From contig JAFLSU010000006.1 of the NCBI GenBank assembly GCA_022510765.1, positions 1 to 64,000 of the forward strand: a DNA stretch of 64,000 bases. Reading direction: 5' to 3'. The translations under genes and the position numbers were made by a program. The number at the start of each line of letters is the position of its first letter. Positions within the stretch are counted from its first letter, which is position 1. This document shows, in pieces, positions 18,079 to 26,283 of the stretch. The stretch is from Christensenellaceae bacterium (GTDB taxonomy: Bacteria; Bacillota; Clostridia; Christensenellales; CAG-138). The notes below the pieces were generated by a model. That model was not told where the DNA came from. It saw only the letters and a program-made list of their open reading frames with translations, and ran no database searches.

Positions 18079-18806
18079 GCGTTCTCACCCCCTTCATTCT
18101 TTACTAAAACAACGGTAATATTATCCCTTGAACCGTTCCTCAGCGCAAGCTCCGTCATTAGGTCGCAGGCCTCTAATAGATCATATCCGCCGCCAAGGAT
18201 GCGCATTGCCTCATCCCTGCTCACGCTGCCATGCAGTCCGTCGCTGCACAGCATAAGAATATCCCCGCGTTTCCAAGAGCCCGTAGCGGCATCGGCCTTA
18301 ATATATTGTGATGTGCCAACGGCTCTCGTAAGTATATTGCGCTGTGGATGGTGTACGGCCTGCGCCCTCGTGATCGCTCCCGATGAAACGAGTTCTTCTA
18401 CGAACGAATGATCCCTTGTCATCTGTTTGAGCTGACTGCCGTCATAATGGTACAGCCTGCTGTCACCTACATGCGCATAAGAAAACTTTTTGCTGTCCAC
18501 ATACGCCATGACCACCGTCGTACCCATGCCCATGCAATCATCGTCATGGCTTGCAATATCAAAGATCTTATGGTTTGCGTAGCTTATTGCATGCTGAAGC
18601 ATCTGCTGCTTACGCAATGAATCGTCGTTCTTGTCAATATATTCGCATATTGATTCTATCGCAAGCAGGCTCGCGATGTTTCCAGCTCTGTGGCCACCCA
18701 TTCCGTCCGCCACTATCACATATGGCTTTGCGCCGGCAGCGGGCGTATAGAAGAAGTCCTGATTGCTTTTTCTAAGCCCCGTTTCGGTGCGGTAGGCATA
18801 AATCAT
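18075..18806 (-). CDS. stp: PP2C-family protein phosphatase (Stp/PrpC)
   Basis: Metal-dependent Ser/Thr phosphatase of 243 residues that reverses the neighbouring kinase. The PP2C motifs are present: TGLRKSNQD, VADGMGGHRAGN (metal Asp), GTTVVMAYV, HVGDSRLY, LCSDGLHG (metal Asp) and GSRDNITVVLV. It starts with ATGA overlapping the rlmN stop and has GGAGG at a normal distance. Length is typical. Confidence 0.96.
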   Translation of the reverse strand: MIYAYRTETGLRKSNQDFFYTPAAGAKPYVIVADGMGGHRAGNIASLLAIESICEYIDKNDDSLRKQQMLQHAISYANHKIFDIASHDDDCMGMGTTVVMAYVDSKKFSYAHVGDSRLYHYDGSQLKQMTRDHSFVEELVSSGAITRAQAVHHPQRNILTRAVGTSQYIKADAATGSWKRGDILMLCSDGLHGSVSRDEAMRILGGGYDLLEACDLMTELALRNGSRDNITVVLVKNEGGENA

Positions 18807-19945
18807 TTGCTTTCCTCCTGTTCCTGTAAGGAATTTTTCGAGGATATTTCATCAAAAATCCGACTTTGCGGCTCATTTGTGTCGGTACCTATCCCGTTCC
18901 GCTCGGAATACTTGTTTCGAAGCTGACCGCACGCACCGTCGATGTCGGTACCCAGCTCGCGCCGAACGGTGGCCGAAATATGCATTTTTTCAAGCCAACC
19001 TGCAAAAGTATAGGCATGCTTTCTGGTAACGCCATTTAAACTACGCTCCTTGACCGAGTTGAGCGGAATGAGATTGACATGGCAGTTTATGCCGCGAAGC
19101 CTTTCGGCAAGCTCCTTCGCGCATTCCTCCGAAGCGTTGACCCCATCGACAAGCGCGTATTCAAATATCACCCTCCTGCCCGTTCTATCGGCATAGCATT
19201 TTGCAGCAGGAATGAGTTCCTCCATGCGATAACGATGATTTATCGGCATCAACCTGTCCCTTATCTCATTGTTGGGCGCATGAAGTGAAATGCATAGCGT
19301 CACATGCGGTGCATTGTCAATAAACCGATAGATCTCGGGTACGAGTCCGCATGTGGAGAGCGAAATATTCCTTGGGCTTATTCCGAGACCATCGGAAGCC
19401 GTGGCTCGTTCAAGAAAACGCAGAGTATTATCATAATTATCGAGCGGTTCTCCGCTGCCCATCATTACTATATTTGTAACGGTTCGCTTCCTGCCTTCTT
19501 CATGTGGGAACATACGCTCAACCGAAGTTACTTCGGAAAGCATCTCTCCCGCGGTCAGATTCCGAACCCTGCCATTGAGCGTGGAAGCGCAAAACGCACA
19601 GCCCATGCGGCAGCCTGCCTGCGTTGAAATGCAGAGCGTGCTTCCGTAGGAATAGCGCATTAAAACGCCCTCGACGATATTTCCATCTGAAAGCTCGTAG
19701 AGCATCTTTACCGTATCATCCTTGGATGAAAACCGTTGCTCTATGATCTCCGCACCGCCAAAAGGAATACCGTTAAGCTTTTCACGAAGCTTTTTAGGGA
19801 TATTCAGCATTTCATCGGGCCGCGCACCTACAGCGAGCCATTCAAGTATCTGCTTCGCCCTGAACTTAGGTTCCTTCAAGCAGGATACAATGCCTTGCAG
19901 TTCCCCAAGGCTCATCGACGCAAGATCCATTGAATCAAGCTTCAT
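18803..19945 (-). CDS. rlmN: Dual-specificity rRNA/tRNA adenine-C2 methyltransferase
   Basis: Radical-SAM enzyme of 380 residues that methylates C2 of A2503 in 23S rRNA and A37 in some tRNAs. The radical-SAM cluster motif is GCRMGCAFCAS (CxxxCxxC). GEPLDNYDN binds SAM, and a C-terminal Cys region (LGTDIDGACGQL) supplies the methyl-carrying cysteine. ATG 19945 has GGAGG eight bases upstream; the ATG at 19960 overlaps that site. It overlaps rsmB by 11 bases. Confidence 0.96.
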   Translation of the reverse strand: MKLDSMDLASMSLGELQGIVSCLKEPKFRAKQILEWLAVGARPDEMLNIPKKLREKLNGIPFGGAEIIEQRFSSKDDTVKMLYELSDGNIVEGVLMRYSYGSTLCISTQAGCRMGCAFCASTLNGRVRNLTAGEMLSEVTSVERMFPHEEGRKRTVTNIVMMGSGEPLDNYDNTLRFLERATASDGLGISPRNISLSTCGLVPEIYRFIDNAPHVTLCISLHAPNNEIRDRLMPINHRYRMEELIPAAKCYADRTGRRVIFEYALVDGVNASEECAKELAERLRGINCHVNLIPLNSVKERSLNGVTRKHAYTFAGWLEKMHISATVRRELGTDIDGACGQLRNKYSERNGIGTDTNEPQSRIFDEISSKNSLQEQEESK

Positions 19946-21266
19946 TGGTATGTCCTCCATCCTGCGCTCTCCTTTTCATTCGTGCAATAAAAAAGCCATC
20001 GACCCCATCCATATTTGGAAAAAGCTGTATCATGCCGGAATAAGACCGACCCACATAGCCGTCCGGCAGGCAGAATTCGAGCGAATCAAGGCCGAACTCC
20101 TCATGCGTGTTCAAAAACCTTAGAATATTGTCCTCATTTTCACGCTTTGAAATTGTGCATGTTGAATAAACCAGCACTCCGCCGGCCTTCACATATTTGC
20201 AGCAGCAGCCGAGTATACGGTTCTGAAGCTCCGAAAGTTCAAAAATGCTCCGCTCCGTGCGGTTAAGGTAGGCATCGGGCTTGGAGCCTCCGCCAAGCCC
20301 CGAACATGGGGCATCCACAAGCACGACATCCATTGAATCAATAAAGCTCTTTTCAAGTTCCGAGGCATCGTGCTGCGATGCTCTTGCGATCGAAACATGA
20401 AGCCTATCGAGCGTGCTTTTCGTAAGATCGACCCTGTGAGAGTGAATGTCCCATGTCGTTATGCTCCCGTTATCGTGCATAATGGAGGCCAAATACGCGG
20501 TTTTTCCGCCCGGCGCACCGCATACATCAAGAACCCTGTCGCCCTCGCCCGCTCCACATGCAAGGCTTGCAAGCATGGCGCTCTCGCTTTGTACGGCAAT
20601 CTTTCCCGCCGCGAACAATTCATTGTTTATAACATCAATTCCGCTCTCAAGTATGAACGCTTCGCCTGTAAGCCTGCCCCTGTGATATGAAATGCCTTTA
20701 GCATTAAGGTATGCTTCAAGCTCCATAGAAGTAAACGGATACTGCGCACGGATTGTAACCGAATGAACATTTGATTTCAGCAAACTTTCGGTAAAACCTT
20801 CTCCGTACAGCGAGATATACTCTTTCGCCATGAACCTCGGTACGCCGTACAGAATGTTGAACCGTTCCGTTGCGTCCTCGGGCAAATCCGGAAGCGAATC
20901 TCTTTCCCGATCAATGCGCCTGAGAACGGCGTTTACGAAGCCCGAAAGCTTGGCTTTACCAATGTCCTTAGTAAGCTTCACGCTTTCATCGCAAACGGCG
21001 TATACGGGTGACTTCATAAACAAAAGCTCCGAAATTCCCATCCTCAGCACCAGCCTTATGCTGCCGTGCAGCCTGCCGGTTACATAATGATGAAGCAAAA
21101 AATCCGCATAGTTTATTCGTTCGATTGTATTATAAACGAGTGCGGTTATCGCAGAAGCCGCATTTCCATGCATACCTGCAAGCTCATCCTTGAGCGCAAG
21201 GTTTGCGTATGCGCCCTCGCAGATGACCCTATTCAGTATGTTAAATGCGATGCGTCTGTTTGTCAT
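19935..21266 (-). CDS. rsmB: 16S rRNA (cytosine-967-C5)-methyltransferase
   Basis: SAM-dependent m5C methyltransferase of 443 residues. An N-terminal NusB-like RNA-binding domain (about 1-135) precedes the Rossmann domain with VLDVCGAPGGKTAYLA (SAM site). The two cysteines of the mechanism are in DAPCSGLGG and YSTCTIS. It overlaps fmt by 4 bases (ATGA type). The gene order def-fmt-rsmB-rlmN is the common Bacillota arrangement. Confidence 0.96.
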   Translation of the reverse strand: MTNRRIAFNILNRVICEGAYANLALKDELAGMHGNAASAITALVYNTIERINYADFLLHHYVTGRLHGSIRLVLRMGISELLFMKSPVYAVCDESVKLTKDIGKAKLSGFVNAVLRRIDRERDSLPDLPEDATERFNILYGVPRFMAKEYISLYGEGFTESLLKSNVHSVTIRAQYPFTSMELEAYLNAKGISYHRGRLTGEAFILESGIDVINNELFAAGKIAVQSESAMLASLACGAGEGDRVLDVCGAPGGKTAYLASIMHDNGSITTWDIHSHRVDLTKSTLDRLHVSIARASQHDASELEKSFIDSMDVVLVDAPCSGLGGGSKPDAYLNRTERSIFELSELQNRILGCCCKYVKAGGVLVYSTCTISKRENEDNILRFLNTHEEFGLDSLEFCLPDGYVGRSYSGMIQLFPNMDGVDGFFIARMKRRAQDGGHTNEA

Positions 21267-22204
21267 GCGTTAAACACCGATCCGAGCAATGCCCTGCTGT
21301 TTAACGCCGCCTTTGCGCTCATGCGCTTAGCATTGGGAAACTGAAGCTCAACGATTTCGATCATTCCATCACCAGTTTTGACGAATAATCCACGTTTTGC
21401 ATTGGCGATAACGCATTCGCCGGCAGCACAGCTTTCATAACTCCCGAGTCCCGGACAAAGAGCGGTCTTTAAAATCTTGACGGCCTGCCCGTTAAGCATG
21501 GCATAGGCAATCGGAGCGGGATTGAGACCTCTAACCAAATTGTGTACCTGCTGTGCCGAGCGGGTGAAGTCGACGAGTGCATGTTCCTTCTTAATCACGG
21601 AACACCTTGTCGCCTTATCTGGATCCTGCGGCGCTCTCACAAGCGTACCAGCCGCCAAATTTTCAAGTGTTTCCTTTAGTAAATCAGCTCCCATATCCGC
21701 AAGGCGATCATATAATTCTCCATATGTCTCGTTCGGATATATCTCGGTCTCGCGCGCAAGAAGGATATCGCCTGTATCCATCCCTATATCGGTCATCATC
21801 GTGGTGACGCCTGTAGTCGTGCTTCCTTCAATTATTGACCACTGTATCGGAGCTGCGCCCCTGTACTTAGGAAGCAGGCTCCCGTGTACGTTTATGCATC
21901 CGTATTCGGGTATACTCAAATTCTCCTGAGACAGCAGCTGTCCGAATGCGGCCGTTACCATCAGATTCGGCGCAAAATTCCTAAGGGCTTCCACGCCCTC
22001 GGAGCTTTGTATGCGTTCAAACTGGAAAACCGGGATGCCGTTTTCAATCGCCAGCTGTTTTACGGGCGGCATCGCTAAACCATGCCCGCGGTCCTTGGGT
22101 CTGTCGGGTTGTGTGAAAACGGCAAGCTCATGACCTTCGGCAATCAGCATCCGAAGCGACGGCAAAGCGAATTCCGGAGTCCCTAAAAAAGCGATCCTCA
22201 TCAT
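21263..22204 (-). CDS. fmt: Methionyl-tRNA formyltransferase
   Basis: Transfers formyl from 10-formyl-THF to initiator Met-tRNA; 313 residues. The catalytic formyltransferase domain has NVHGSLLPKYRGAAPI (catalytic Asn and His) and the DTGDIL segment. The C-terminal OB-fold tRNA-binding domain follows from about residue 205. It overlaps def by 4 bases, coupling formylation and deformylation enzymes. Confidence 0.97.
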   Translation of the reverse strand: MMRIAFLGTPEFALPSLRMLIAEGHELAVFTQPDRPKDRGHGLAMPPVKQLAIENGIPVFQFERIQSSEGVEALRNFAPNLMVTAAFGQLLSQENLSIPEYGCINVHGSLLPKYRGAAPIQWSIIEGSTTTGVTTMMTDIGMDTGDILLARETEIYPNETYGELYDRLADMGADLLKETLENLAAGTLVRAPQDPDKATRCSVIKKEHALVDFTRSAQQVHNLVRGLNPAPIAYAMLNGQAVKILKTALCPGLGSYESCAAGECVIANAKRGLFVKTGDGMIEIVELQFPNAKRMSAKAALNSRALLGSVFNA

Positions 22205-22686
22205 ATATCATCCTCGTCATCCATTGCATCTTCAAAGCCCTCGGGAGGCTCGGTCACCTTTTCAAGATAAACATGCCCATCAAGATGGTCGCATTCATGC
22301 AGCATTGCACGAGCAACCAGCCCTTCGCCCGTGTACTCAAAAAGATCCCCATTTCTATCATAGGCTTGCAATTTGACGACGCTCGGGCGAACCACATAGC
22401 CGGTTCTCTCTGGAAACGAAAGGCAGCCCTCCAAGTCACCCTCCTCGCCTGAGGTTTCAATTATCTTAGGATTGATAAGCTCAATAAGACCATCCCCGCA
22501 ATCGATCACAGCCACGCGGCGCAATATGCCTATCTGGGGCGCGGCAAGTCCGACGCCCTCGGCATCGTACATCGTTTCCGCCATGTCGTCTATAAGCTCG
22601 CTGAGCCTCTTATCAAACTTTTCAACCGGCCTGCATACCTTATAGAGGCATGGGGCGTTATCAGTGAATATCCTTCTGATTGCCAT
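22201..22686 (-). CDS. def: Peptide deformylase
   Basis: Metalloenzyme of 161 residues that removes the N-formyl group from nascent proteins. The three motifs are EGVGLAAPQIG, EGCLSFPE (metal Cys) and HECDHLDG (metal His and catalytic Glu). ATG 22686 has GGAG at 6-7 bases; the frame opens earlier at a TTG that overlaps that site. It is first in the operon, and a structured RNA lies directly upstream. Confidence 0.96.
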   Translation of the reverse strand: MAIRRIFTDNAPCLYKVCRPVEKFDKRLSELIDDMAETMYDAEGVGLAAPQIGILRRVAVIDCGDGLIELINPKIIETSGEEGDLEGCLSFPERTGYVVRPSVVKLQAYDRNGDLFEYTGEGLVARAMLHECDHLDGHVYLEKVTEPPEGFEDAMDDEDDI

Positions 22687-22719
22687 ATATAACTCCAATC
22701 ATAGTCGAATTCGACTAAA

Positions 22720-22915
22720 ATTACGGCGCATATCCATAGCGACAAGCGTATGGGCGAGGGTCCCTTCCCGGTACCCTGACGGGTTCAAGTCCACAACTTC
22801 ATTTGTTAAACCTGGTGCTGCGCCAACGCCAAGTTCGCGCAAATGCGCATGGTTCATTTACAACCGCACGACGCGGATTTCCGTTTAATTGAATAATCCA
22901 TGTCTGCGCCTATTT
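22720..22915 (-). ncRNA. ssrS: Structured RNA upstream of def, candidate 6S RNA
   Basis: About 195 bases with no reading frame, starting just after a good promoter. The ends pair (GGCGCA with TGCGCC), as in the closed rod of 6S RNA. Internal hairpins include AGGGT/ACCCT around ACCGGGAAGGG, and CTTGG/CCAGG. The segment GGACTTGAACCCGTCAGGG followed by GGGACCCTCGCCCATACGC looks like the 3' arm of clostridial 6S RNAs as I remember them, but I could not check a model. It could instead be a long def leader. The identification is tentative; that this is structured, non-coding RNA is more secure. Confidence 0.5.
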
Positions 22916-22921
22916 TTGCAC

Positions 22922-22948
22922 ATAATACCATGTTACATTATAGCACAA
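22922..22948 (-). promoter_or_regulatory. Promoter of the 6S-like RNA and def operon
   Basis: Minus-strand -35 TTGTGC and -10 TATTAT are 15 bases apart. A second -10-like TATAAT (22937-22942) lies inside the interval. Predicted initiation near 22915 coincides with the first paired base of the structured RNA. Confidence 0.5.
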
Positions 22949-23124
22949 AGATCGGCTTCTTAAAAGGTTCTGCTCCAGTAATCGTAAAGCAAATTTTATC
23001 ATGAAGTATACTTAAGTAGTTCGCTATCTATCATCGTTCGATCGTTTTTTCTTTAACAGCGAAATATCGAGTCCATTAGTAATACCTATATGAATTGAAA
23101 AATAAACATGCCGAAACATGATAA

Positions 23125-23631
23125 TTAAATATTAACTTCATACTTGCCGTCAATCAGAATATAATTGCATCCATGTTTTTTGCAGAGACGCAGATTCTCA
23201 AGGTTTTCGGTAATTAAAGCATTCATGTCCAAATCAGAGTCATTTAGCCTGTGTTCAATCGAATTTGCGTAGCCTTTAATAGCTTCAAAATGATTCCGAA
23301 TATAGCTTTCGGTCATAATGAGACAGTAGTATCGTATCGCTTCCAGATACCTTTCATCAAAACTGTTTTTCCAATTAAATGGGATATAACATCCCTCGAC
23401 TATCAAATTTTGATCGTTTTCAATGGCCGTCTTTATGATCTCTTTCACGATCGGCCAAAGATAGGAAACAAGTTTCTTGTCGTCCGTAGGAGTTAAAGTG
23501 GTGTTTCCGCTCCGTATAAGCCCCATTTTCAGTTGATCGATGGAGAGGTACGGATATTTATACTTTTCCAATAGCTTTTGAGCCAGTAAGGTTTTACCCG
23601 TATGGGAGGCTCCGGAGATTAAAATGATCAT
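23125..23631 (-). CDS. P-loop kinase-like protein
   Basis: A 168-residue small NTPase with Walker A GASHTGKT at residues 7-14. Residues LSIDQLKMGLIRSG and VEGCYIPF resemble the substrate-binding parts of shikimate/adenylate-kinase-like or zeta-toxin-like phosphotransferases. The substrate is unknown. Its Shine-Dalgarno is weak. It follows the 93-bp inverted-repeat element and is co-directional with the acetyltransferase gene. About 440 bases separate it from def; apart from the RNA and promoter listed there I see nothing else in that gap. Confidence 0.75.
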   Translation of the reverse strand: MIILISGASHTGKTLLAQKLLEKYKYPYLSIDQLKMGLIRSGNTTLTPTDDKKLVSYLWPIVKEIIKTAIENDQNLIVEGCYIPFNWKNSFDERYLEAIRYYCLIMTESYIRNHFEAIKGYANSIEHRLNDSDLDMNALITENLENLRLCKKHGCNYILIDGKYEVNI

Positions 23632-23656
23632 TGTTTTTCTCGAATTTAAGATTCTA

Positions 23657-23749
23657 ATACTAACATGCTGCTAAAATATTGACCAAGATGCACCGCAGAA
23701 TCGTGCAATATTGATACATAGTATGAATAATTTAGACGCATGTTAGTAT
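23657..23749. repeat. 93-bp element with 24-bp inverted ends (MITE-like or large hairpin)
   Basis: The left arm ATACTAACATGC.. (23657-23680) and the reverse complement of the right arm (23726-23749) agree at 21 of 24 positions, with an 11-bp perfect outer stem. About 45 AT-rich bases lie between. It sits between two co-directional minus-strand genes. It could be a tiny non-autonomous transposable element or an intergenic hairpin that ends or processes the upstream transcript. Confidence 0.65.
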
Positions 23750-23765
23750 AAATTGGAACTACAGC

Positions 23766-24272
23766 CTAAAGCTTTGCTTCGTATCCGTATTCATGTAGAA
23801 TAATGCCATCATCAATGATTAGGTCGTAAATGCCATCAGCCCTTTTGAAACCATTTTTAGAATACAGCTGAAGGGCAGGATCATTTATGTCCACAACGAG
23901 AACTCTTAAGTATTCTGCACAAGAATTCTTTGCGGTTTCCTTTGCTTTTGCAAGCATCAGACTGCCGATTCCTTTTCTCAGATAGTCAACATTTACACCG
24001 AAATGGCGCACATAAAGGGCCTTACCGTGCGCATCCTGCCATTTTATCGATTCTTCTCCTTCACCGGTCTCGCACAAGGCAAAAGCGGAAACAAGTTCGT
24101 CGTTATCGAATAACACATAAAGCTGCCGGTTCCTTATGTCCTCCTCAAAAAGACTGCAAGGATAGATATTATCCCAAATTTGAATGCCGTTGTCATCCAT
24201 GTTCTTAATCAATCGCTTATACATCGCTTTAAGCTGATGTAGGTCCTGCATGACAGCTAATCTGTAATCCAT
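23766..24272 (-). CDS. GNAT-family N-acetyltransferase
   Basis: A 168-residue acetyl-CoA-dependent acetyltransferase of unknown substrate. Motif A, the CoA pyrophosphate loop, is seen as VDYLRKGIGSLMLAKAKE. The next strands are YLRVLVVDIN and the terminal motif is ALQLYSKNGFKRADG. A GGTGA site precedes ATG 24272. It lies between the inverted-repeat element and the ABC exporter terminator, so it is probably its own unit. Confidence 0.88.
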   Translation of the reverse strand: MDYRLAVMQDLHQLKAMYKRLIKNMDDNGIQIWDNIYPCSLFEEDIRNRQLYVLFDNDELVSAFALCETGEGEESIKWQDAHGKALYVRHFGVNVDYLRKGIGSLMLAKAKETAKNSCAEYLRVLVVDINDPALQLYSKNGFKRADGIYDLIIDDGIILHEYGYEAKL

Positions 24273-24326
24273 TGGTTCACCAATATAGTTTCACATTATT
24301 TGTGTTGAACATAGAGTTAATAATAG

Positions 24327-24356
24327 GGGGAAAAGATCAAATTCTTACTTTTCCCC
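24327..24356 (-). terminator. Terminator of the ABC exporter operon
   Basis: A 9-bp perfect stem GGGGAAAAG/CTTTTCCCC with a 12-base loop follows the last ABC gene. The exit tract on the minus strand (CTATTATTAA) is only moderately T-rich. Confidence 0.5.
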
Positions 24357-24390
24357 TTTAAGTCAAGTATTTACCGGGATGAGCTGGTCA

Positions 24391-26283
24391 TCATTTCCGC
24401 ATCTGTTCCTTATGGTATTGAAGGGTATAGAGCTTGTAATACCTTCCACGCTTTGCAAGCAGCTCGTGATGAGTGCCCTGCTCTATGATCTTGCCATGGG
24501 AAAGCACGATGATATTATCGGCATGCTGGATGGTGGAAAGCCTGTGCGCAACGATGAGCATCGTTCCGATGTTCATCATCTTCTCAAGCGAATCCTGAAT
24601 CAAAAGCTCGGTTTCGGTGTCGATATTCGCAGTCGCCTCGTCAAGGATCATAACGGCGGGCTTATGGATGATGGTTCTCGCGAATGAAAGCAGCTGGCGC
24701 TGTCCGGCGGAGAAATTGTTGCCGCGCTCACGCACAACTTCATCAAGACCGCTATCGAGCCTGTCGATGAAATGATCCGCATTCACATAGCGGCATGCCG
24801 CCATTACCTCTTCATCGGAGATGCCCTCCTCGCGAAGCAGAATATTGCTGCGAATGGTACCTGAGAACAGGAAAACATCCTGAAGCATCTGTCCGAAATG
24901 CCTGCGCAGCGAAGAAATCTTTATCTTACGAATATCTATGCCGTCGATAAGGATCTCACCCTTCTGGAACTCATAGTTTCGGCAGATGAGGGAGAGGACG
25001 GTGGTTTTACCGGAGCCTGTCGAACCTACGAACGCGACGGTATCCTTGGGCTTCACATGGAAGGAAACGCCCTTGAGCACCCATTCATCGGGGATATAGC
25101 TGAACCAGACATCGCGGAATTCGATCTCACCCTTTACCTCGTCAAGCTCGATAGCATCGGGTGCATCGACTATCTTGGGTTCGATGTCAAGAATCGTGAA
25201 GACCTTTTCAGCGGAAGCGAACGCGGATTGCAGCCAGTTGAACTGCTCTGCAAGGTTCTGAATCGGGTTAAAGAACTTCGATATGTACATATAGAAGGTA
25301 ACTACGGTGCCGCTTGTCAGGGTCTGCCCAAGGAAGCTGACTTTATCGATATAGCCCTTGCCGCCTAAGTACATAAGGCACATGACGGAGCTAATATAGA
25401 GCATGTACACCAGCGGGCGGAAGATGCCGAATACGAAGATCTGCTCCTGCTTTGCCTTTCCAAGCGCGTTGCTCTTGTTGCGGAAATCGCGCATTTTTTC
25501 GTTCTCACGATTGAATATCTGCGTAATCTTGATGCCCGAAAGGTTTTCGGAAAGATAGGTGTTTATATCCGTCGTGCGGTCCTTGACCTTGCGGTAAGCC
25601 CTGCGGGAGAACTTGCGGAAGATGACCGTGAACAGCACGATGAACGGCACAAAGCAAAGTATCATCAAAGTAAGCTCATAATTGAGGCAGAGCATCGCAA
25701 CGAGAACGCCGATGATGATGAAGCAATTCTTCACAAGGTTTACGAGAAGATTCGTAAACATCAGCGAAATTGCGTTCGTATCGTTGGTAACACGCGTAAC
25801 AAGCTTACCGACCGGTATCAGATTCATCTGCTCGTGGGCGAGGGATTCAATATGAATGAACAGATCCTCGCGCAGATGGGAGATGATGCGCTGACCGGTC
25901 TTTTGAAGAACTATCGCCTGAATGTATGTGCTTATCATCGAAACGACGAGGATACTTGCATATATCGCGACCGCGATAAACAGTTGACGCAGCTCGAATT
26001 CACCCACGATGGTTTCCTCGATCCAGCCGACTATCAAAGGCGCGATTATGTCATAAGCAATCGTGAACAGCATGACAAGACCGACAAGCACAAACTGCCT
26101 CCAGTAGGGCTTGGCGTATGCCATGAGCCGTTTGACGATTTCGCCGTCCTTCATCGTGCGCTCAAAGCCCATGGACTGCTTTTTATCCTTGACCAGCGCG
26201 TACGCAACGCTGAGCACTATGGACAATAAACCGACTATGCCGCCGACAACAAGAAGAGGATAATACTCACGCATGGTCTGCAC
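24391..26283 (-). CDS. ABC exporter subunit with canonical catalytic site
   Basis: Half-transporter of 630 residues with six transmembrane helices (about 1-345) and a C-terminal ATPase domain. Walker A GSTGSGKTT is near residue 416, the signature is FSAGQRQ and Walker B ends MILDEAT with the catalytic Glu. The terminal switch His is in VAHRLSTI. The first helix is preceded by an extra N-terminal segment ending DKKQSMGFERTM, as in YheH/LmrD-type subunits. It pairs with the next gene, whose catalytic Glu is replaced, so together they form an asymmetric multidrug or lipid exporter. The two genes overlap by 17 bases. Confidence 0.93.
   Translation of the reverse strand: MQTMREYYPLLVVGGIVGLLSIVLSVAYALVKDKKQSMGFERTMKDGEIVKRLMAYAKPYWRQFVLVGLVMLFTIAYDIIAPLIVGWIEETIVGEFELRQLFIAVAIYASILVVSMISTYIQAIVLQKTGQRIISHLREDLFIHIESLAHEQMNLIPVGKLVTRVTNDTNAISLMFTNLLVNLVKNCFIIIGVLVAMLCLNYELTLMILCFVPFIVLFTVIFRKFSRRAYRKVKDRTTDINTYLSENLSGIKITQIFNRENEKMRDFRNKSNALGKAKQEQIFVFGIFRPLVYMLYISSVMCLMYLGGKGYIDKVSFLGQTLTSGTVVTFYMYISKFFNPIQNLAEQFNWLQSAFASAEKVFTILDIEPKIVDAPDAIELDEVKGEIEFRDVWFSYIPDEWVLKGVSFHVKPKDTVAFVGSTGSGKTTVLSLICRNYEFQKGEILIDGIDIRKIKISSLRRHFGQMLQDVFLFSGTIRSNILLREEGISDEEVMAACRYVNADHFIDRLDSGLDEVVRERGNNFSAGQRQLLSFARTIIHKPAVMILDEATANIDTETELLIQDSLEKMMNIGTMLIVAHRLSTIQHADNIIVLSHGKIIEQGTHHELLAKRGRYYKLYTLQYHKEQMRK

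Noticed and set aside
22741..22800. tRNA-like sequence on the plus strand (GGGTTCAAGTCC)
   Set aside because: The T-arm-like stem does not pair and no acceptor, D-arm or anticodon arm can be built. The minus-strand structured RNA accounts for it.
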